In this document: positions 47,096-56,749 of the stretch, in pieces
Position numbering within the stretch: the stretch's first letter is position 1
Layout of the letters: each line of letters begins with the position of its first letter
NCBI GenBank assembly: GCA_964342825.1
Contig: CAYFHO010000005.1
Span: forward strand, 1-64,000
DNA from: AAA164-E04 sp964342825
Lineage (GTDB): Bacteria; Verrucomicrobiota; Verrucomicrobiia; Limisphaerales; AAA164-E04
Length of the DNA stretch: 64,000 nt
Reading direction: 5' to 3'
Made by a program: the position numbers and the translations under genes
The notes under the pieces: generated by a model
Database searches by the model: none
Seen by the model: only the letters and a program-made list of their open reading frames with translations
What the model was told of the DNA's origin: nothing

Positions 47096-47752
47096 TCATC
47101 CAACATCCTCGTGACGAATATCACGAGCTTCGCATAAATAGACGACCTCTTCAGCTATATTGCTGGCGTGATCCCCAATGCGTTCAAAACTCTTGGCGAT
47201 GGTAATGTAATGAAGGCAGCGAGTCACGCAGGACGAATCTTCCTTCATACGCTGAGCCATCAACGCATAAATGGATTTGTTCAAGGCATCCACCTCTTTG
47301 TCTTTGATAATGATCTGTCGAGCCGTATCCGGCCTGCGATACACAAACGCATCTAATGCCGATTTGAGCATGACGATGACAATTTGTGCAATGGGTTGGA
47401 TATCCACGACTGGTTTGAGCGGTTCCTCTTTCATCAGCTCAAGGCTGCGGCGGGAAAGAGTGGTAGCCTCATCTCCAACCCGCTCCAGTTCGGTGGAAAT
47501 TTTCATGGCCATGGAGATGAAACGCAAATCCTGTTCTTCAGGTCCGACTGCAAGTAGTTTCATGGCCAACTCATCTACATCCTTTTCCAACTGATCAATC
47601 ACCGAATCCTGCTCCTTGGCAGAAAGCGCAGAGGCTTGATCTCTGTTCACAAGAGAGTGCACAGATTTTTGAACACACTGTTCGGCATTGCTGGCCATTA
47701 ACAGCAGCATTTTCTTAAGCTGATCAGCAGGATTGGATTGATCTGAATTCAT
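47096..47752 (-). CDS. phoU: PhoU-like phosphate regulator
   Basis: A 218-aa all-helical protein from ATG 47752 (MNSDQSNPADQLKKMLLLMA), which starts like typical PhoU. The two three-helix bundles are recognisable from ERVGDEATTLSRRSLEL and ERIGDHASNIAEEVVYL, each with the metal-binding E-R-[IV]-G-D core. PhoU restrains the PhoR kinase and phosphate uptake. The frame is open to 48040 upstream, adding a basic region (RSRKLTIPANFRRV) that has no PhoU match. Neither pst genes nor phoB/phoR are nearby. It lies downstream of the TonB-dependent receptor. Confidence 0.9.
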   Translation of the reverse strand: MNSDQSNPADQLKKMLLLMASNAEQCVQKSVHSLVNRDQASALSAKEQDSVIDQLEKDVDELAMKLLAVGPEEQDLRFISMAMKISTELERVGDEATTLSRRSLELMKEEPLKPVVDIQPIAQIVIVMLKSALDAFVYRRPDTARQIIIKDKEVDALNKSIYALMAQRMKEDSSCVTRCLHYITIAKSFERIGDHASNIAEEVVYLCEARDIRHEDVG

Positions 47753-48176
47753 TCGATAAGCAGACGATGTCAAATTCTTGACAACACTATGCACCAAACG
47801 GGTCCATCTGTCACGTAGTCCTCGTGGATGATTTTGAGAACTCTCCCCCTGATCGCGATTGAGCGGTGAATTAACATCCTTACCAACCAGTCGCCAGAGG
47901 CGATCGAGGAAGCGGCCATCGCCTGGCGCTACTCTTCGAAAGTTTGCTGGAATTGTTAATTTTCTGGATCTCATATTTACGCTCAACATTCGATTCGAAC
48001 GATCGATACCATTACTTGGGACTGATGACACTCCTTGCAACGATTGCTAAAAATTTTTTAAAGCAAAGCAACTCTGATATATTAACATACATTAAAAGAA
48101 ACACCAACGGGCGGCTTTTATGTAACAATTGTGCGACATCGCTCATCAAAAACTTATTGCCTGTCATATCTAGACT
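47753..48176. other. Intergenic region between TonB receptor and phoU
   Basis: 424 bp. The first 140 bp after the receptor stop include an A/T-rich stretch (48050-48100) with a possible promoter, TTGGTG, 17 nt, TAATAT. The rest is open in the phoU frame from TTG 48040 but lacks recognisable protein similarity. An AAGGAG sequence lies just inside that TTG. Confidence 0.4.
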
Positions 48177-51062
48177 CTAAAAGTCGTAGGATAGGGACAT
48201 TCCGAAGGATCTCCCTCTTTTGTAGGAAGAGTAGATGTACTCCTGCCCCATGAACTCTTGAGTAACATCAATCATAGGATCCAACAAATTCTTGGCAGAG
48301 AATTTGAGATTCCAATGATCTGTTAAAGCTTGAGAGATGGTGAGGTCAAGTGTCCCAACGGGTTGCTCAAACGCGTTCGGTCTTGCCGGGGAACTACTCC
48401 CCACAACAGCAAGGCGCGGTCCGAATATATTGTAAAACAGACTAACGATCGTGCCGGTTCGATCATTGTTGTAGGATACGTCGAAGTTGAAAATATAGGG
48501 GGATTGGCCTGCCAACTGACGTGAGTCACTGCGTCCAAACTCGTACTCGAAAGGGGTCACATTCACTTCGGATTCGACATAGGTAAAATTACCACCAACT
48601 GTAAAATCACTCAGGTTTTCAGAAATAAATTCCAGGCTTTTTCTGGCTTCCAATTCCAAGCCATAAACAGTTGCTTCTTCACGATTTTGATATTGAACCT
48701 GACGGTTGGCGGTTACGAATTGCTTTTCAATCGGGGAAGTTAGGGTTTTGTAGAACAAGCTGGCAGCAAGCACTTCAGCCGGCTTGGGAAACCATTCCCA
48801 TCGCAAGTCGTAATTATTGATCGAAGTGATATCCAGGTCAGGATTACCAATCAAAATATCCCCACCTATGAAGTCAAAAACAGGAACCAACGCGATCTCA
48901 CGAAAGGTCGGACGAGCCAAAGTCTTCCCATAGGCCATTCTTAGATTCATGTTTTCCTTCAATTCATAAACCGTGCTGGCCGCAGGAAGGATGGCGGATT
49001 CGTTGATGGTTGCGTTCCCCGTGCGTTCTCCAAAATTCTCGACTGATAAATCGGTGGTTTCATAACGGGCACCGGTGATTATTTTCCAGCGCTCAATGAC
49101 GGGTATGTCCACCATGCTGTAAAGTGCATGAATGCTTTGATCGCCGGTGTAGTTGTTGAACGGCAATTCCTGGATATACTTGTTAAACCGGTAGGTACCG
49201 CGCCCTGTGGCTTCGTAAGTTAAATTTTCCTCACTCAGAAAGGCATCGGGATCTCCACCATCGACGAGATCCTGCCATCTGGGATTTGATGTCGTGTTAT
49301 ATGCATAACGCCTTTCCTCGTAACTTCGTTGAGTCCCCGAATAATAGGCACCAAATTTCAATTTACTCTCCAATCCAGACCAAACACTAAATGGAAGCGC
49401 ATTGTCCAATTTCAGGTTTTGATTGTCTTCGAGCAATTCACGAAAATAGCGGGTTGGAGCATCGTAGCCGGACAGTGCAATGTTGATCCGTCCATTGTCA
49501 GTGCGATCAAAGGAGAAAAACCGAAGGTCCGGTTCGTCCTGGCTTGTGGAAGAAATGGCTGCAATCCAATCGGTCTTCAAATCCAATAACCCGGGAAATT
49601 CATGAGATCCTTTGAACTGCAGGGATTGAAGCTCGCGTATGGTAAAATGCAGCACACTGGTTTCAAAGGTACTGTCTTCAAAGCCCTGAAGAAATCCCGA
49701 TTGAAGCCTGGCCTCATCCTCACTGTTGTGGTTGAAAAGAAAATTGAGCCCGAATTCATGATGCTCGGAAACCTTGTAAGCCAGCGTCATCAAGCTGCCC
49801 CAATTCACTTCCTCAACACCCCTCGTATCAGTGAGCAACAGATCTGTCTCGATGGAATCACCACTGAGTTTGTGACGACCTGTTGTTCCATTTCCGTAAA
49901 AGGAGTAATCCCGGTCATAACTGATACCAAAAAGAAAACCCAAATCCCTTCCAAATACTTTCTTGGTGTCCCCCACTGAGGCATTGAAGTTATGATTCAG
50001 ACCAGAGGTATCTCTCGAAGGACGCATGACCGGACCAAACAAACTGGTCAGTCGAATCAACTCATCAGCGGCTGCGGTACGGGATTCATCCGTTCTTCCA
50101 CCTCCGGATCGTGTGTCGTTGATCAGGTCTTGACTGTTGATCCCGCCCGCTTCCCATTCGGCTGGCAACTCTCTTGTCCCATCATCCAAGCCCAACCAAT
50201 CGAGGTTACCACCGGGATAGGTGAGGAAGTTATCCTTCAAGCTGGCCTGTGTATTGTAGGAAGTTCCAAAACCAAGTTGAGCAGTGAACTCTTCGGGAAA
50301 CGATTTGGTGATGATATCAACCGAGCCTCCACTAAAACCACCTGGACGATCGGGTGTAAAGGTTTTGGAGGTGACCACGCTTTGAATGGCGTTGGCCGGA
50401 AAAATATCCATCTGAACCGCTCGCTTGTCAGGATCCGCACTCGGAACTTCCGCACCGTTCAATGTAGTATTGGAATACCGTTCTCCCAATCCACGGATAA
50501 ACACATACTTCCCTCCGACAACAGAAGCACCCGTGACTTTTGTCATGATATCGGCTGCGTTGCCTGCTCCCGCCCGACTGAAAAAATCCGAACCAATGGC
50601 ATCCGTCAATGCCGAGGCATCTTGTCTTTCACTCAAAAGAGCCACACTTTGATCCATCTGCGGATCGGAAATCACTTCAAAAGGCTCAAGCTCATAAAAC
50701 TCGGGCTTCATTTCGAGGTTCACATTGGAAAGCTGGGCGGCAATGACTCGCACATCAGAGACCGTTGCTCTTGTATATCCGGATTTATTAAAGATCAGGA
50801 TGTGATTCCCCTGAGGCACTCCAGGCAATCGGAACCGACCACCAATGTCCGAACTGGCGCCAAGAGTGGTTCCTCTGACGGTCACATTGACTCCTGGTAA
50901 TGGATTGCCTTCCCACGAATCGGTGATACTGCCCTGGATGGTTCCGCCTCCATCTTCCTGAGCACCACACGGCATGAGTCCGGCCAGGAGACAAGCCAGA
51001 TAAATGACCGGTTTGCGGCGACCAGCACATGTCTTGGGTTTCTTCTGTTTAAGGAATGGCAT
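48177..51062 (-). CDS. TonB-dependent outer-membrane receptor
   Basis: A 961-aa receptor starting at ATG 51062. A signal peptide ends near GAQEDG. An N-terminal carboxypeptidase-regulatory-like domain (about 40-120: GGTIQGSITDSWEGNPLPGV) is followed by the plug (about 145-290, with KYVFIRGLGERYSNTTLNG and GGFSGGSVDIITKSFPEEF), then a 22-strand barrel ending SLSYDF. The plug carries the GLGERYS and GGSVDI motifs seen in receptors co-encoded with TtpC-type Ton systems. It is last in the Ton operon, 59 bp after the TPR gene. The ligand is unknown; phosphate-containing or sugar compounds are possible given phoU next door. Confidence 0.92.
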   Translation of the reverse strand: MPFLKQKKPKTCAGRRKPVIYLACLLAGLMPCGAQEDGGGTIQGSITDSWEGNPLPGVNVTVRGTTLGASSDIGGRFRLPGVPQGNHILIFNKSGYTRATVSDVRVIAAQLSNVNLEMKPEFYELEPFEVISDPQMDQSVALLSERQDASALTDAIGSDFFSRAGAGNAADIMTKVTGASVVGGKYVFIRGLGERYSNTTLNGAEVPSADPDKRAVQMDIFPANAIQSVVTSKTFTPDRPGGFSGGSVDIITKSFPEEFTAQLGFGTSYNTQASLKDNFLTYPGGNLDWLGLDDGTRELPAEWEAGGINSQDLINDTRSGGGRTDESRTAAADELIRLTSLFGPVMRPSRDTSGLNHNFNASVGDTKKVFGRDLGFLFGISYDRDYSFYGNGTTGRHKLSGDSIETDLLLTDTRGVEEVNWGSLMTLAYKVSEHHEFGLNFLFNHNSEDEARLQSGFLQGFEDSTFETSVLHFTIRELQSLQFKGSHEFPGLLDLKTDWIAAISSTSQDEPDLRFFSFDRTDNGRINIALSGYDAPTRYFRELLEDNQNLKLDNALPFSVWSGLESKLKFGAYYSGTQRSYEERRYAYNTTSNPRWQDLVDGGDPDAFLSEENLTYEATGRGTYRFNKYIQELPFNNYTGDQSIHALYSMVDIPVIERWKIITGARYETTDLSVENFGERTGNATINESAILPAASTVYELKENMNLRMAYGKTLARPTFREIALVPVFDFIGGDILIGNPDLDITSINNYDLRWEWFPKPAEVLAASLFYKTLTSPIEKQFVTANRQVQYQNREEATVYGLELEARKSLEFISENLSDFTVGGNFTYVESEVNVTPFEYEFGRSDSRQLAGQSPYIFNFDVSYNNDRTGTIVSLFYNIFGPRLAVVGSSSPARPNAFEQPVGTLDLTISQALTDHWNLKFSAKNLLDPMIDVTQEFMGQEYIYSSYKRGRSFGMSLSYDF

Positions 51063-51121
51063 GACTCGATGCACCAATGCGTTGAGAGAAAAGTTTCCGT
51101 AAATGATGGAAGTGACCGATG

Positions 51122-52495
51122 CTAACTGGCTGCGGTGGCAACCCGCTGAATCGCTTCCAGGTATTTCTGAACATTGTCGCGCGGTTTGGATTTCTGAGCC
51201 TTTTGTAGTAATTCAATGGCTTTGGCATAATCCTGGTTTCGCACCAGGATCTTGGCATGCTCCAACCAGGCATCCGCTTCAAACCCCTGCACTTTGGAAG
51301 CCATTTCGAATCGGAAAATAGCTTTTTCCTGATCACCATTCTGAGCGTAAAACCCCCCGGCAAGCAACAGAGCCTCACCATCCAATGGATTCTTTTCAAT
51401 GATTTGCTCGAGCACAACCAATGCTTCATCTCCCTTGCCATTTGCGATGGCTACTTTGGATTCGAGTTTGAGTAATTTGAAAGTCTCTTCCTCGGTCATG
51501 TTGGATTCGTGCGTGGCACGAATTTTCGCAAACAAAGCTTCCGCCTCTTCCCAGGCACCGCGACTCACAAGAATATCCACGGCCCTCAATGATCTTTGAA
51601 TGTCACGCTCACCGTCCTTTTCAATCGCTTCCAGATAGACGTCCAAAGCCAAATCCTTTGCATCGCTGAGCATGTAGATATCGCCGAGTAGCATCAGGTG
51701 TTGAATAGTTGCCTTGTCGCTTTTGCGTAAGATTTCAAAATTGACCGCCGCCCTGTCGGGCTGTTCCATCTGTAACAAAACATTTCCTTGAAGTGCCCAT
51801 AAGCTCACACTTTGGGGTTGTTTCTCTAGAATGTCGTCGAGCAAGCGAACCGCATCGGTGAACTGCTCCTCAGCGATTTTGCATTTGATCATACCGAGCT
51901 TCCAATCCTGGTTGTCGGCATCCAGCAACATGGCATTTTGATAAGCCATGATGGCACTCTGATATTTTTCGGTGTTAAGGTAACTAAAACCAAGCAAACC
52001 ATAGATGGTGCCATCCGAACCACCCAGATTGATGGTTTTCACCAGGGGCTCAATCGCTTCTTCGTATCTGCCTTCGCGAACCAGAACGATACCCAAATTT
52101 TTGTGTGCTCTGAGAAAATCGGGGAATTTACTCAATGCGACATTAAAATGTTGAATCGCCTCCTCATTGTTACCTTCCTGAAAATGCAATGATCCCAGTG
52201 TGTAGCTGAGTATGGCACTGGAGGTGGAAGAGATCTTTGATGAAATCTGCTTGATCGCTTTCTGAGGATCTTCCCGGATAACTTCACCCAATTGACTGAA
52301 GAAAATCTGTTCTTCCGGGTTTTCGAACCTGGGTTCAATGGCACTGTTGACACCGTAGGATGCAAGAAACCGTTTCTGGAATTCAGGGCTGCTCCAAAAG
52401 GATTCACTGATGGCAGGATCGAACAAAGGCTGCGCCCCTAGACTCAGCACAGAGCCAAGGATCGTCGAATAAAGCAGATGTCTGATTGGATTCAT
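51122..52495 (-). CDS. Periplasmic TPR protein of the Ton operon
   Basis: A 457-aa protein with a signal peptide (about 1-21). About ten TPR repeats extend to the end, with pairs such as ILSYTLGSLHFQEGNNEEAI and AHKNLGIVLVREGRYEEAIE. TPR proteins accompany DUF3450/TtpC-type Ton systems in proteobacteria and are thought to help energy transfer or assembly. Here it lies between tonB (13 bp) and the receptor (59 bp). No enzymatic residues are visible. Its exact role is inferred from gene order. Confidence 0.85.
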   Translation of the reverse strand: MNPIRHLLYSTILGSVLSLGAQPLFDPAISESFWSSPEFQKRFLASYGVNSAIEPRFENPEEQIFFSQLGEVIREDPQKAIKQISSKISSTSSAILSYTLGSLHFQEGNNEEAIQHFNVALSKFPDFLRAHKNLGIVLVREGRYEEAIEPLVKTINLGGSDGTIYGLLGFSYLNTEKYQSAIMAYQNAMLLDADNQDWKLGMIKCKIAEEQFTDAVRLLDDILEKQPQSVSLWALQGNVLLQMEQPDRAAVNFEILRKSDKATIQHLMLLGDIYMLSDAKDLALDVYLEAIEKDGERDIQRSLRAVDILVSRGAWEEAEALFAKIRATHESNMTEEETFKLLKLESKVAIANGKGDEALVVLEQIIEKNPLDGEALLLAGGFYAQNGDQEKAIFRFEMASKVQGFEADAWLEHAKILVRNQDYAKAIELLQKAQKSKPRDNVQKYLEAIQRVATAAS

Positions 52496-52508
52496 CTCGT
52501 TAATGAAA

Positions 52509-53201
52509 TTATCGATTAAGTTTAAATTGTATTTGTTGACGAATATAAGTCCTGACCGGTTGACCTTCGCGCGTTCCTGGTTTGAATCTCCAGCGTGTGA
52601 CTGCTTTCAGCGCAGGCTGCTCAAATTCAGGTCGGCTTGAACTTTCAACGCGCGGATCTTGAACACGACCGTTTTCGTCCAGAATAAATAACAAGACAAC
52701 GTTCCCCTCGATCTTTGCCTTGAGCAATTCAGGAGGATGTCTTGGCGCCACTCTTGCAATGGGCTGAGGTCTTTGATCCAAATCTGCGATGTCAAATATG
52801 GCGACATCTTCGAGGGCACCTTCATCGCCCATACCCATCCCGGCACCCCCAAGAACACCTCCCGTTCCGACGGATAGATCCAAATCAAGATCCCCCAGGG
52901 ACAATTGACGTGGAGTGTCGGACATTTCGGGTGGTGGAGGTTCTTCCTGCGTTTCAGGAGGAGGCGGAGGTTCCAGCTCGGCAGCTTGAGGAGGAGGTGG
53001 AGGCGCCGCGGTATCAATACTGGAAATATCGTATTGCTTCTTCACCCCACTTGAAATCATCTGAGTCAGTGGCAACACCAGGAATACACAAAGTGTAATT
53101 CCCGCAGCTCCCAGTAACATGACTGTAACATTGGATTTTGTGGATGGGGGTTCGTAAACGTGGCGCATGAGGAGTGATTCGGCTGTGAATCTCTTGGACA
53201 A
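52509..53201 (-). CDS. tonB: TonB energy-transducing protein
   Basis: A 230-aa protein: a short cytoplasmic N-terminus, one transmembrane segment (about 27-49), a Pro-rich periplasmic stretch (about 66-92, APPPPPQAAELEPPPPP), a Gly-rich linker, and a C-terminal TonB domain (about 145-229: ARVAPRHPPELLKAKIEG, VQDPRVESSSRPEFEQPALK, AVTRWRFKPG). It couples proton motive force from ExbB/ExbD to the outer-membrane receptor. The start could instead be Met12. It follows exbD by 6 bp, and the operon order is the usual one. Confidence 0.93.
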   Translation of the reverse strand: MSKRFTAESLLMRHVYEPPSTKSNVTVMLLGAAGITLCVFLVLPLTQMISSGVKKQYDISSIDTAAPPPPPQAAELEPPPPPETQEEPPPPEMSDTPRQLSLGDLDLDLSVGTGGVLGGAGMGMGDEGALEDVAIFDIADLDQRPQPIARVAPRHPPELLKAKIEGNVVLLFILDENGRVQDPRVESSSRPEFEQPALKAVTRWRFKPGTREGQPVRTYIRQQIQFKLNR

Positions 53202-53207
53202 ATCTGG

Positions 53208-53615
53208 CTAACTGTTTCGTTCCGAAGCAAGACTGACGTTATCCGCTCCCCCAAGCTTGGCCTCGTCAATCACACGAACGATGAGACCATAGTTGGAATT
53301 TTCATCTCCCTGAATGATGACAGGCATGTCCTCGGTCTGGGTAAGTCTTTTAACCAGTGGACGCACACCTGCAACCCCAATTTCCCGTCCTCCATAAACC
53401 ACTTTTCCATTGCTGGTGACGGCTAGCAGAATACTGTTTTTTTCTAAAGAAATGGCAGAAGCAGATTGCGGTTTATCCACCTCGACACCGGTTTCCTCCA
53501 CAAAAACAGTGGTTACGATAAAGAAAATCAAAAGAATGAAGACCATGTCGATCAATGGCGATACATTGATCTCGGAAACTTCTTCAACTTCGTTAATGGA
53601 ACGCCGGGCTCTCAT
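53208..53615 (-). CDS. exbD: ExbD-type biopolymer transport protein
   Basis: A 135-aa protein with an N-terminal cytoplasmic end (RRSINEVEEVSEINVSPLID), one membrane segment (about 20-42) carrying the proton-binding Asp in PLIDMVFILLIFF, and a periplasmic domain. It forms the Ton motor with ExbB. Its ATG overlaps the ExbB gene stop by 4 bp, suggesting coupled translation. It precedes tonB by 6 bp. Confidence 0.93.
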   Translation of the reverse strand: MRARRSINEVEEVSEINVSPLIDMVFILLIFFIVTTVFVEETGVEVDKPQSASAISLEKNSILLAVTSNGKVVYGGREIGVAGVRPLVKRLTQTEDMPVIIQGDENSNYGLIVRVIDEAKLGGADNVSLASERNS

Positions 53616-54295
53616 GCAGGATTCAATGCCTCCTCCTGGCCGGGCAGGTTGGTTAAGGGACGTGGTGTCGATTTGATATACTGACGTTTGACAAATTCAG
53701 CACCATGTTTCTTATGCATTTGAACAGTGAAACTTTCCAGCTTGGCCAGAAAAGCGTCATATTCATCCCTTTTACGTTTCAATAAATGAACCATCAGCAA
53801 TCCGGGAATGGCAATGCAAAGACCCACCTCGGGTGGAAACAAAGCGGCCGAAATTCCTTTGGCCATCATCTCGGCCATTTCACCGCCCCCCATTCCAATG
53901 GACTGAAAGGTCATCAGCATGCCCATGACAGTGCCCAACAATCCAATCAAGGGGGCAGCCGTCACCAGAATATTGATAAAAGTAATGTTTCGATCGATGT
54001 AGGGCATTTTAGCAACCATGACCTCGGCGAAACGATTGTGAATCTCATCGACACTTCCAACTTCATCCTGAGTGTATCGAATAATCTCACCAATCTCCCC
54101 TTCCCCTTTTTCGGGATTCTTGATCCAACTGGTCCACTGACTTTCAGTGAGTTTGTGGAAATCACGGTTGGAGAAATAAAGGAACATGCGAACAGCGGCT
54201 GCATAGGTCATTAGGCCCAGCAACGCCAGCGGGATCATGGTCCATCCACCTGCCAACCAGATGTTCCAGACTCGTTCGATAAATGTCGCAATCAT
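53612..54295 (-). CDS. exbB: ExbB/TolQ-family proton channel protein
   Basis: A 227-aa protein with three membrane segments (about 12-34, 110-135 and 155-180). The conserved motor region contains TAAPLIGLLGTVMGMLMTF and GISAALFPPEVGLCIAIPG. It is the shorter of two ExbB-type proteins in the operon and lies 32 bp after the TtpC-like gene. The C-terminal overlap with exbD (4 bp) marks it as the direct ExbD partner. Confidence 0.93.
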   Translation of the reverse strand: MIATFIERVWNIWLAGGWTMIPLALLGLMTYAAAVRMFLYFSNRDFHKLTESQWTSWIKNPEKGEGEIGEIIRYTQDEVGSVDEIHNRFAEVMVAKMPYIDRNITFINILVTAAPLIGLLGTVMGMLMTFQSIGMGGGEMAEMMAKGISAALFPPEVGLCIAIPGLLMVHLLKRKRDEYDAFLAKLESFTVQMHKKHGAEFVKRQYIKSTPRPLTNLPGQEEALNPA

Positions 54296-54327
54296 AACAA
54301 AAATATTTAGTTAACTTTGGGTATGGT

Positions 54328-55746
54328 TTATGAGTCAGCCGACTGATCAGCTTCTTGTTCAGGTAGACCGTTAATAAATCCGACGGAAATCTGTTCCATA
54401 CTGCCCAGCACACCTTTAACCTTGCGCGTGACGAACGCGTGGCAGATGAGTGCGGGAACGGCCACAACAAGTCCAAATTTGGTGGTAATCAACGCTTCAG
54501 AAATACCGCCTGACAACATACGAGGATCACCCGTACCAAAAACAGTGATCATATTAAAAGTATTGATCATACCCGTCACCGTCCCCAGAAGCCCCAGAAG
54601 AGGTGCGGTTGCAGCAGTCAGAGCAATGAGTGGAATCCAACGCTCCAATGCAGGTTTCGCACTGAGCATTTTCTCATACATGATTTCCTCCAGGTATTCT
54701 TTCTTTTCGTGTCGATTTTCAACGGCGGATTTTAAAATGTCCCCGACGTAACCTTTCATCGTTTCCACATGTTTGAGCGCCTTGGCTGCATTGCCGGTTT
54801 TGATTTGGGAAAGGATCAATTGCAGATCGGCCGCAGTTGCCAGCTTGATGTTCGACAGTTGCAACCATTTGAGCAATGCGATCAGGACAGCCGCCAGGCC
54901 CAGTCCGACTATCGGCAACATGACCGGGCCACCTTTTTTCATGTGCTCGATCAAATTATCCTGTGTAGCTGAGATTTTAAGAGCATTGCCCATCGTGGGA
55001 TCCACGGGAAAGTCACCTTGTCCAGATTCAGCCAGTTGCCGAATAGCCGCTGTCCGCTCTGGGCCAAGATCGACCACCGTAGGTTTTGGGGAACCCAATT
55101 GCAATTGGGCCAGGCCTGCACCCTCGGAATCCTGACTTGAGAAAACAGCAAATGGTCCCATCAACATAACATTACCGTTTTCAAGAACACCGCTGGGAGC
55201 CAATGCATCGCTCTGAAACTTTTTGCCGCCGATCAAACTCTCCAAACGATCAATGGAAGCATCCAACATGGCGACTTGTGCATCCGCAAATTCCACAGGG
55301 CTGAGATCCGGATTGTTAGAGGCAGATTGCAACCGACGGACGATCGGCTCGTAGGTTTCAACTTCGGTGATGTGGATGCGCGTCTCGAACAATTGACCAT
55401 ATTCATTGATCAATCCATTCAGATAGGCTTTCTCCTCCTTGAATCCCTTGGTTTGGGCTTTGAGTGCATTCAGTTCAACCAGTTGATTGTCGGAAGAGCG
55501 CTCCAGACGGGCCAGCTCCTGACGTTTTTCGATGACCTGCCCTTCGAGATCATTGATTTTCTTCGAAAGTGGAACCTTTTCATCAGCAATCGTCTTTTGG
55601 GTCTGGCTTAACTCGCTTAATGCATTTTCCAAATCGGACTTAAAAGAATCCTGAAGCTGCCCAAGATTCTGAGCCTGTAACAAACCAATGCAGCATGTTG
55701 CGGCAAGGGCAATGGTGGGTATGAGTGACATTGACGAAAACATCAT
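54328..55746 (-). CDS. TtpC-like ExbB/TolQ protein with long periplasmic coiled-coil domain
   Basis: A 472-aa protein. A signal peptide (about 1-25) and a coiled-coil stretch (about 30-115) precede a ~150-aa periplasmic region. A membrane domain with TolQ/ExbB features follows (about 265-455: TAATAPLLGLLGTVTGMINTF, GGISEALITTKFGLVVAVPAL). Vibrio TtpC has this architecture and is required for TonB2 function, so a similar role here is a reasonable inference. The DUF3450 partner gene lies 12 bp upstream. The motor probably contains two ExbB-type proteins. Confidence 0.9.
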   Translation of the reverse strand: MMFSSMSLIPTIALAATCCIGLLQAQNLGQLQDSFKSDLENALSELSQTQKTIADEKVPLSKKINDLEGQVIEKRQELARLERSSDNQLVELNALKAQTKGFKEEKAYLNGLINEYGQLFETRIHITEVETYEPIVRRLQSASNNPDLSPVEFADAQVAMLDASIDRLESLIGGKKFQSDALAPSGVLENGNVMLMGPFAVFSSQDSEGAGLAQLQLGSPKPTVVDLGPERTAAIRQLAESGQGDFPVDPTMGNALKISATQDNLIEHMKKGGPVMLPIVGLGLAAVLIALLKWLQLSNIKLATAADLQLILSQIKTGNAAKALKHVETMKGYVGDILKSAVENRHEKKEYLEEIMYEKMLSAKPALERWIPLIALTAATAPLLGLLGTVTGMINTFNMITVFGTGDPRMLSGGISEALITTKFGLVVAVPALICHAFVTRKVKGVLGSMEQISVGFINGLPEQEADQSADS

Positions 55747-55758
55747 ATGATAAAAGTC

Positions 55759-56517
55759 TTACTTAATTTGAACGGGCAGTCCCACAAAAGCCGCTGGTTT
55801 GCCACCTTTGTAAATATCAATGGCGTCCTGAATTTTCGTTGCCAATTCGGGCTGAATCTTCCATTGCCAGCCATCGGCACCTGGAGAACCTGTGCCAGCG
55901 AATTCACCGGAGGGATCCACAAAGTATGCTTGTGCTAAACCGATGTATATGACCTGTGCTTGCACTTCGGCACCCGTTTGATTTTTGCGGAGTTCGGATA
56001 CAACAGACACGCTCCCGTTGAATTTATCCACCTCATTGATAACCCCCAAAAGATTCTGCATGCGTGTGGATACGGAAAGTTTGGTTTCGGCAGGATTTTC
56101 CGGAATTCGATCGAGAAGTGGTGAAATCCGGTCCTTGACGGCAAGTGGAAGTAATTTGGATAGCTGGGTTAACTTCGACTCCAGACGTGAGACTTCCTCC
56201 TTCAGTCGGTCGATGTATTGAACAAGAGAGTCTTTTTCCTGAGTGGTCGACTCAAACTCTTCTGCAACTTGAGTTTGCCCGGTATCAACTTTGGAAATCT
56301 GTGCTTCTGTGGAAGCTAATTCACGCTCATAAGCCTCGATGGACTGAGAAAGAATTTCTTTTTCCACCTGCCAATCGGCCTCCAATTGCGACTTTAATTG
56401 ACGAGCCTCCACCCATTTTTCAACAACGGTGCGAGTCTCACTCAGTGGAGACTGCCCGAGGGCAAAAGGCCCCGACAAAGCGAGCATTAAAATTGTTACC
56501 TTTTTGGTAAAGTCCAT
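55759..56517 (-). CDS. DUF3450 periplasmic coiled-coil protein
   Basis: A 252-aa protein with a signal peptide (about 1-22), a long coiled-coil region (about 35-130, with LESKLTQLSKLLPLAVKDRI at its end), and a C-terminal domain including GLAQAYFVDPSGEFAGTGSP. DUF3450 genes sit just upstream of TtpC-type ExbB genes in many marine proteobacteria. It is first in the Ton operon and shares a divergent promoter region with the beta-helix protein. Its function is not known; the coiled coil suggests it acts as a periplasmic scaffold. Confidence 0.88.
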   Translation of the reverse strand: MDFTKKVTILMLALSGPFALGQSPLSETRTVVEKWVEARQLKSQLEADWQVEKEILSQSIEAYERELASTEAQISKVDTGQTQVAEEFESTTQEKDSLVQYIDRLKEEVSRLESKLTQLSKLLPLAVKDRISPLLDRIPENPAETKLSVSTRMQNLLGVINEVDKFNGSVSVVSELRKNQTGAEVQAQVIYIGLAQAYFVDPSGEFAGTGSPGADGWQWKIQPELATKIQDAIDIYKGGKPAAFVGLPVQIK

Positions 56518-56644
56518 TTCACGCTCATGCTTGAGCAGAATTGTTTCGGAATTCTGTCCTGAATGTTACGATTGTGTGACAAACCGAGCTTTTCTGAGGA
56601 ACAGTTTCATTATCGCACAAGCAGACGCGGCTGCAATTGAGTTC

Positions 56645-56654
56645 ACAATATTGT
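56645..56654. promoter_or_regulatory. Palindrome ACAATATTGT, copy 1
   Basis: A perfect 10-bp palindrome in the divergent promoter region between the DUF3450 and beta-helix genes. It is identical to copy 2 placed exactly 80 bp to the right. TCACAA also repeats at 11-bp spacing across it (56643 and 56654). It could be an operator. Confidence 0.4.
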
Positions 56655-56724
56655 CACAAAACCGCAATTTTTATGACACACCCCGAAAGAATTAATGGCC
56701 GGGTCGAGAGAAACTCATCGGCGA

Positions 56725-56734
56725 ACAATATTGT
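56725..56734. promoter_or_regulatory. Palindrome ACAATATTGT, copy 2
   Basis: Second perfect copy, 16 bp before the ATG of the beta-helix gene, where a bound protein would block initiation. The remaining intergenic bases (56518-56749) show no clear -10/-35 pair. Confidence 0.4.
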
Positions 56735-56749
56735 GATACTAACCAAAAA

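Noticed and set aside
48040..48180. Pho box or B. subtilis-type PhoP repeats before phoU
   Set aside because: TGTAAC/TGTGCGACA words are scattered and do not keep an 11-bp register; no convincing box was found.
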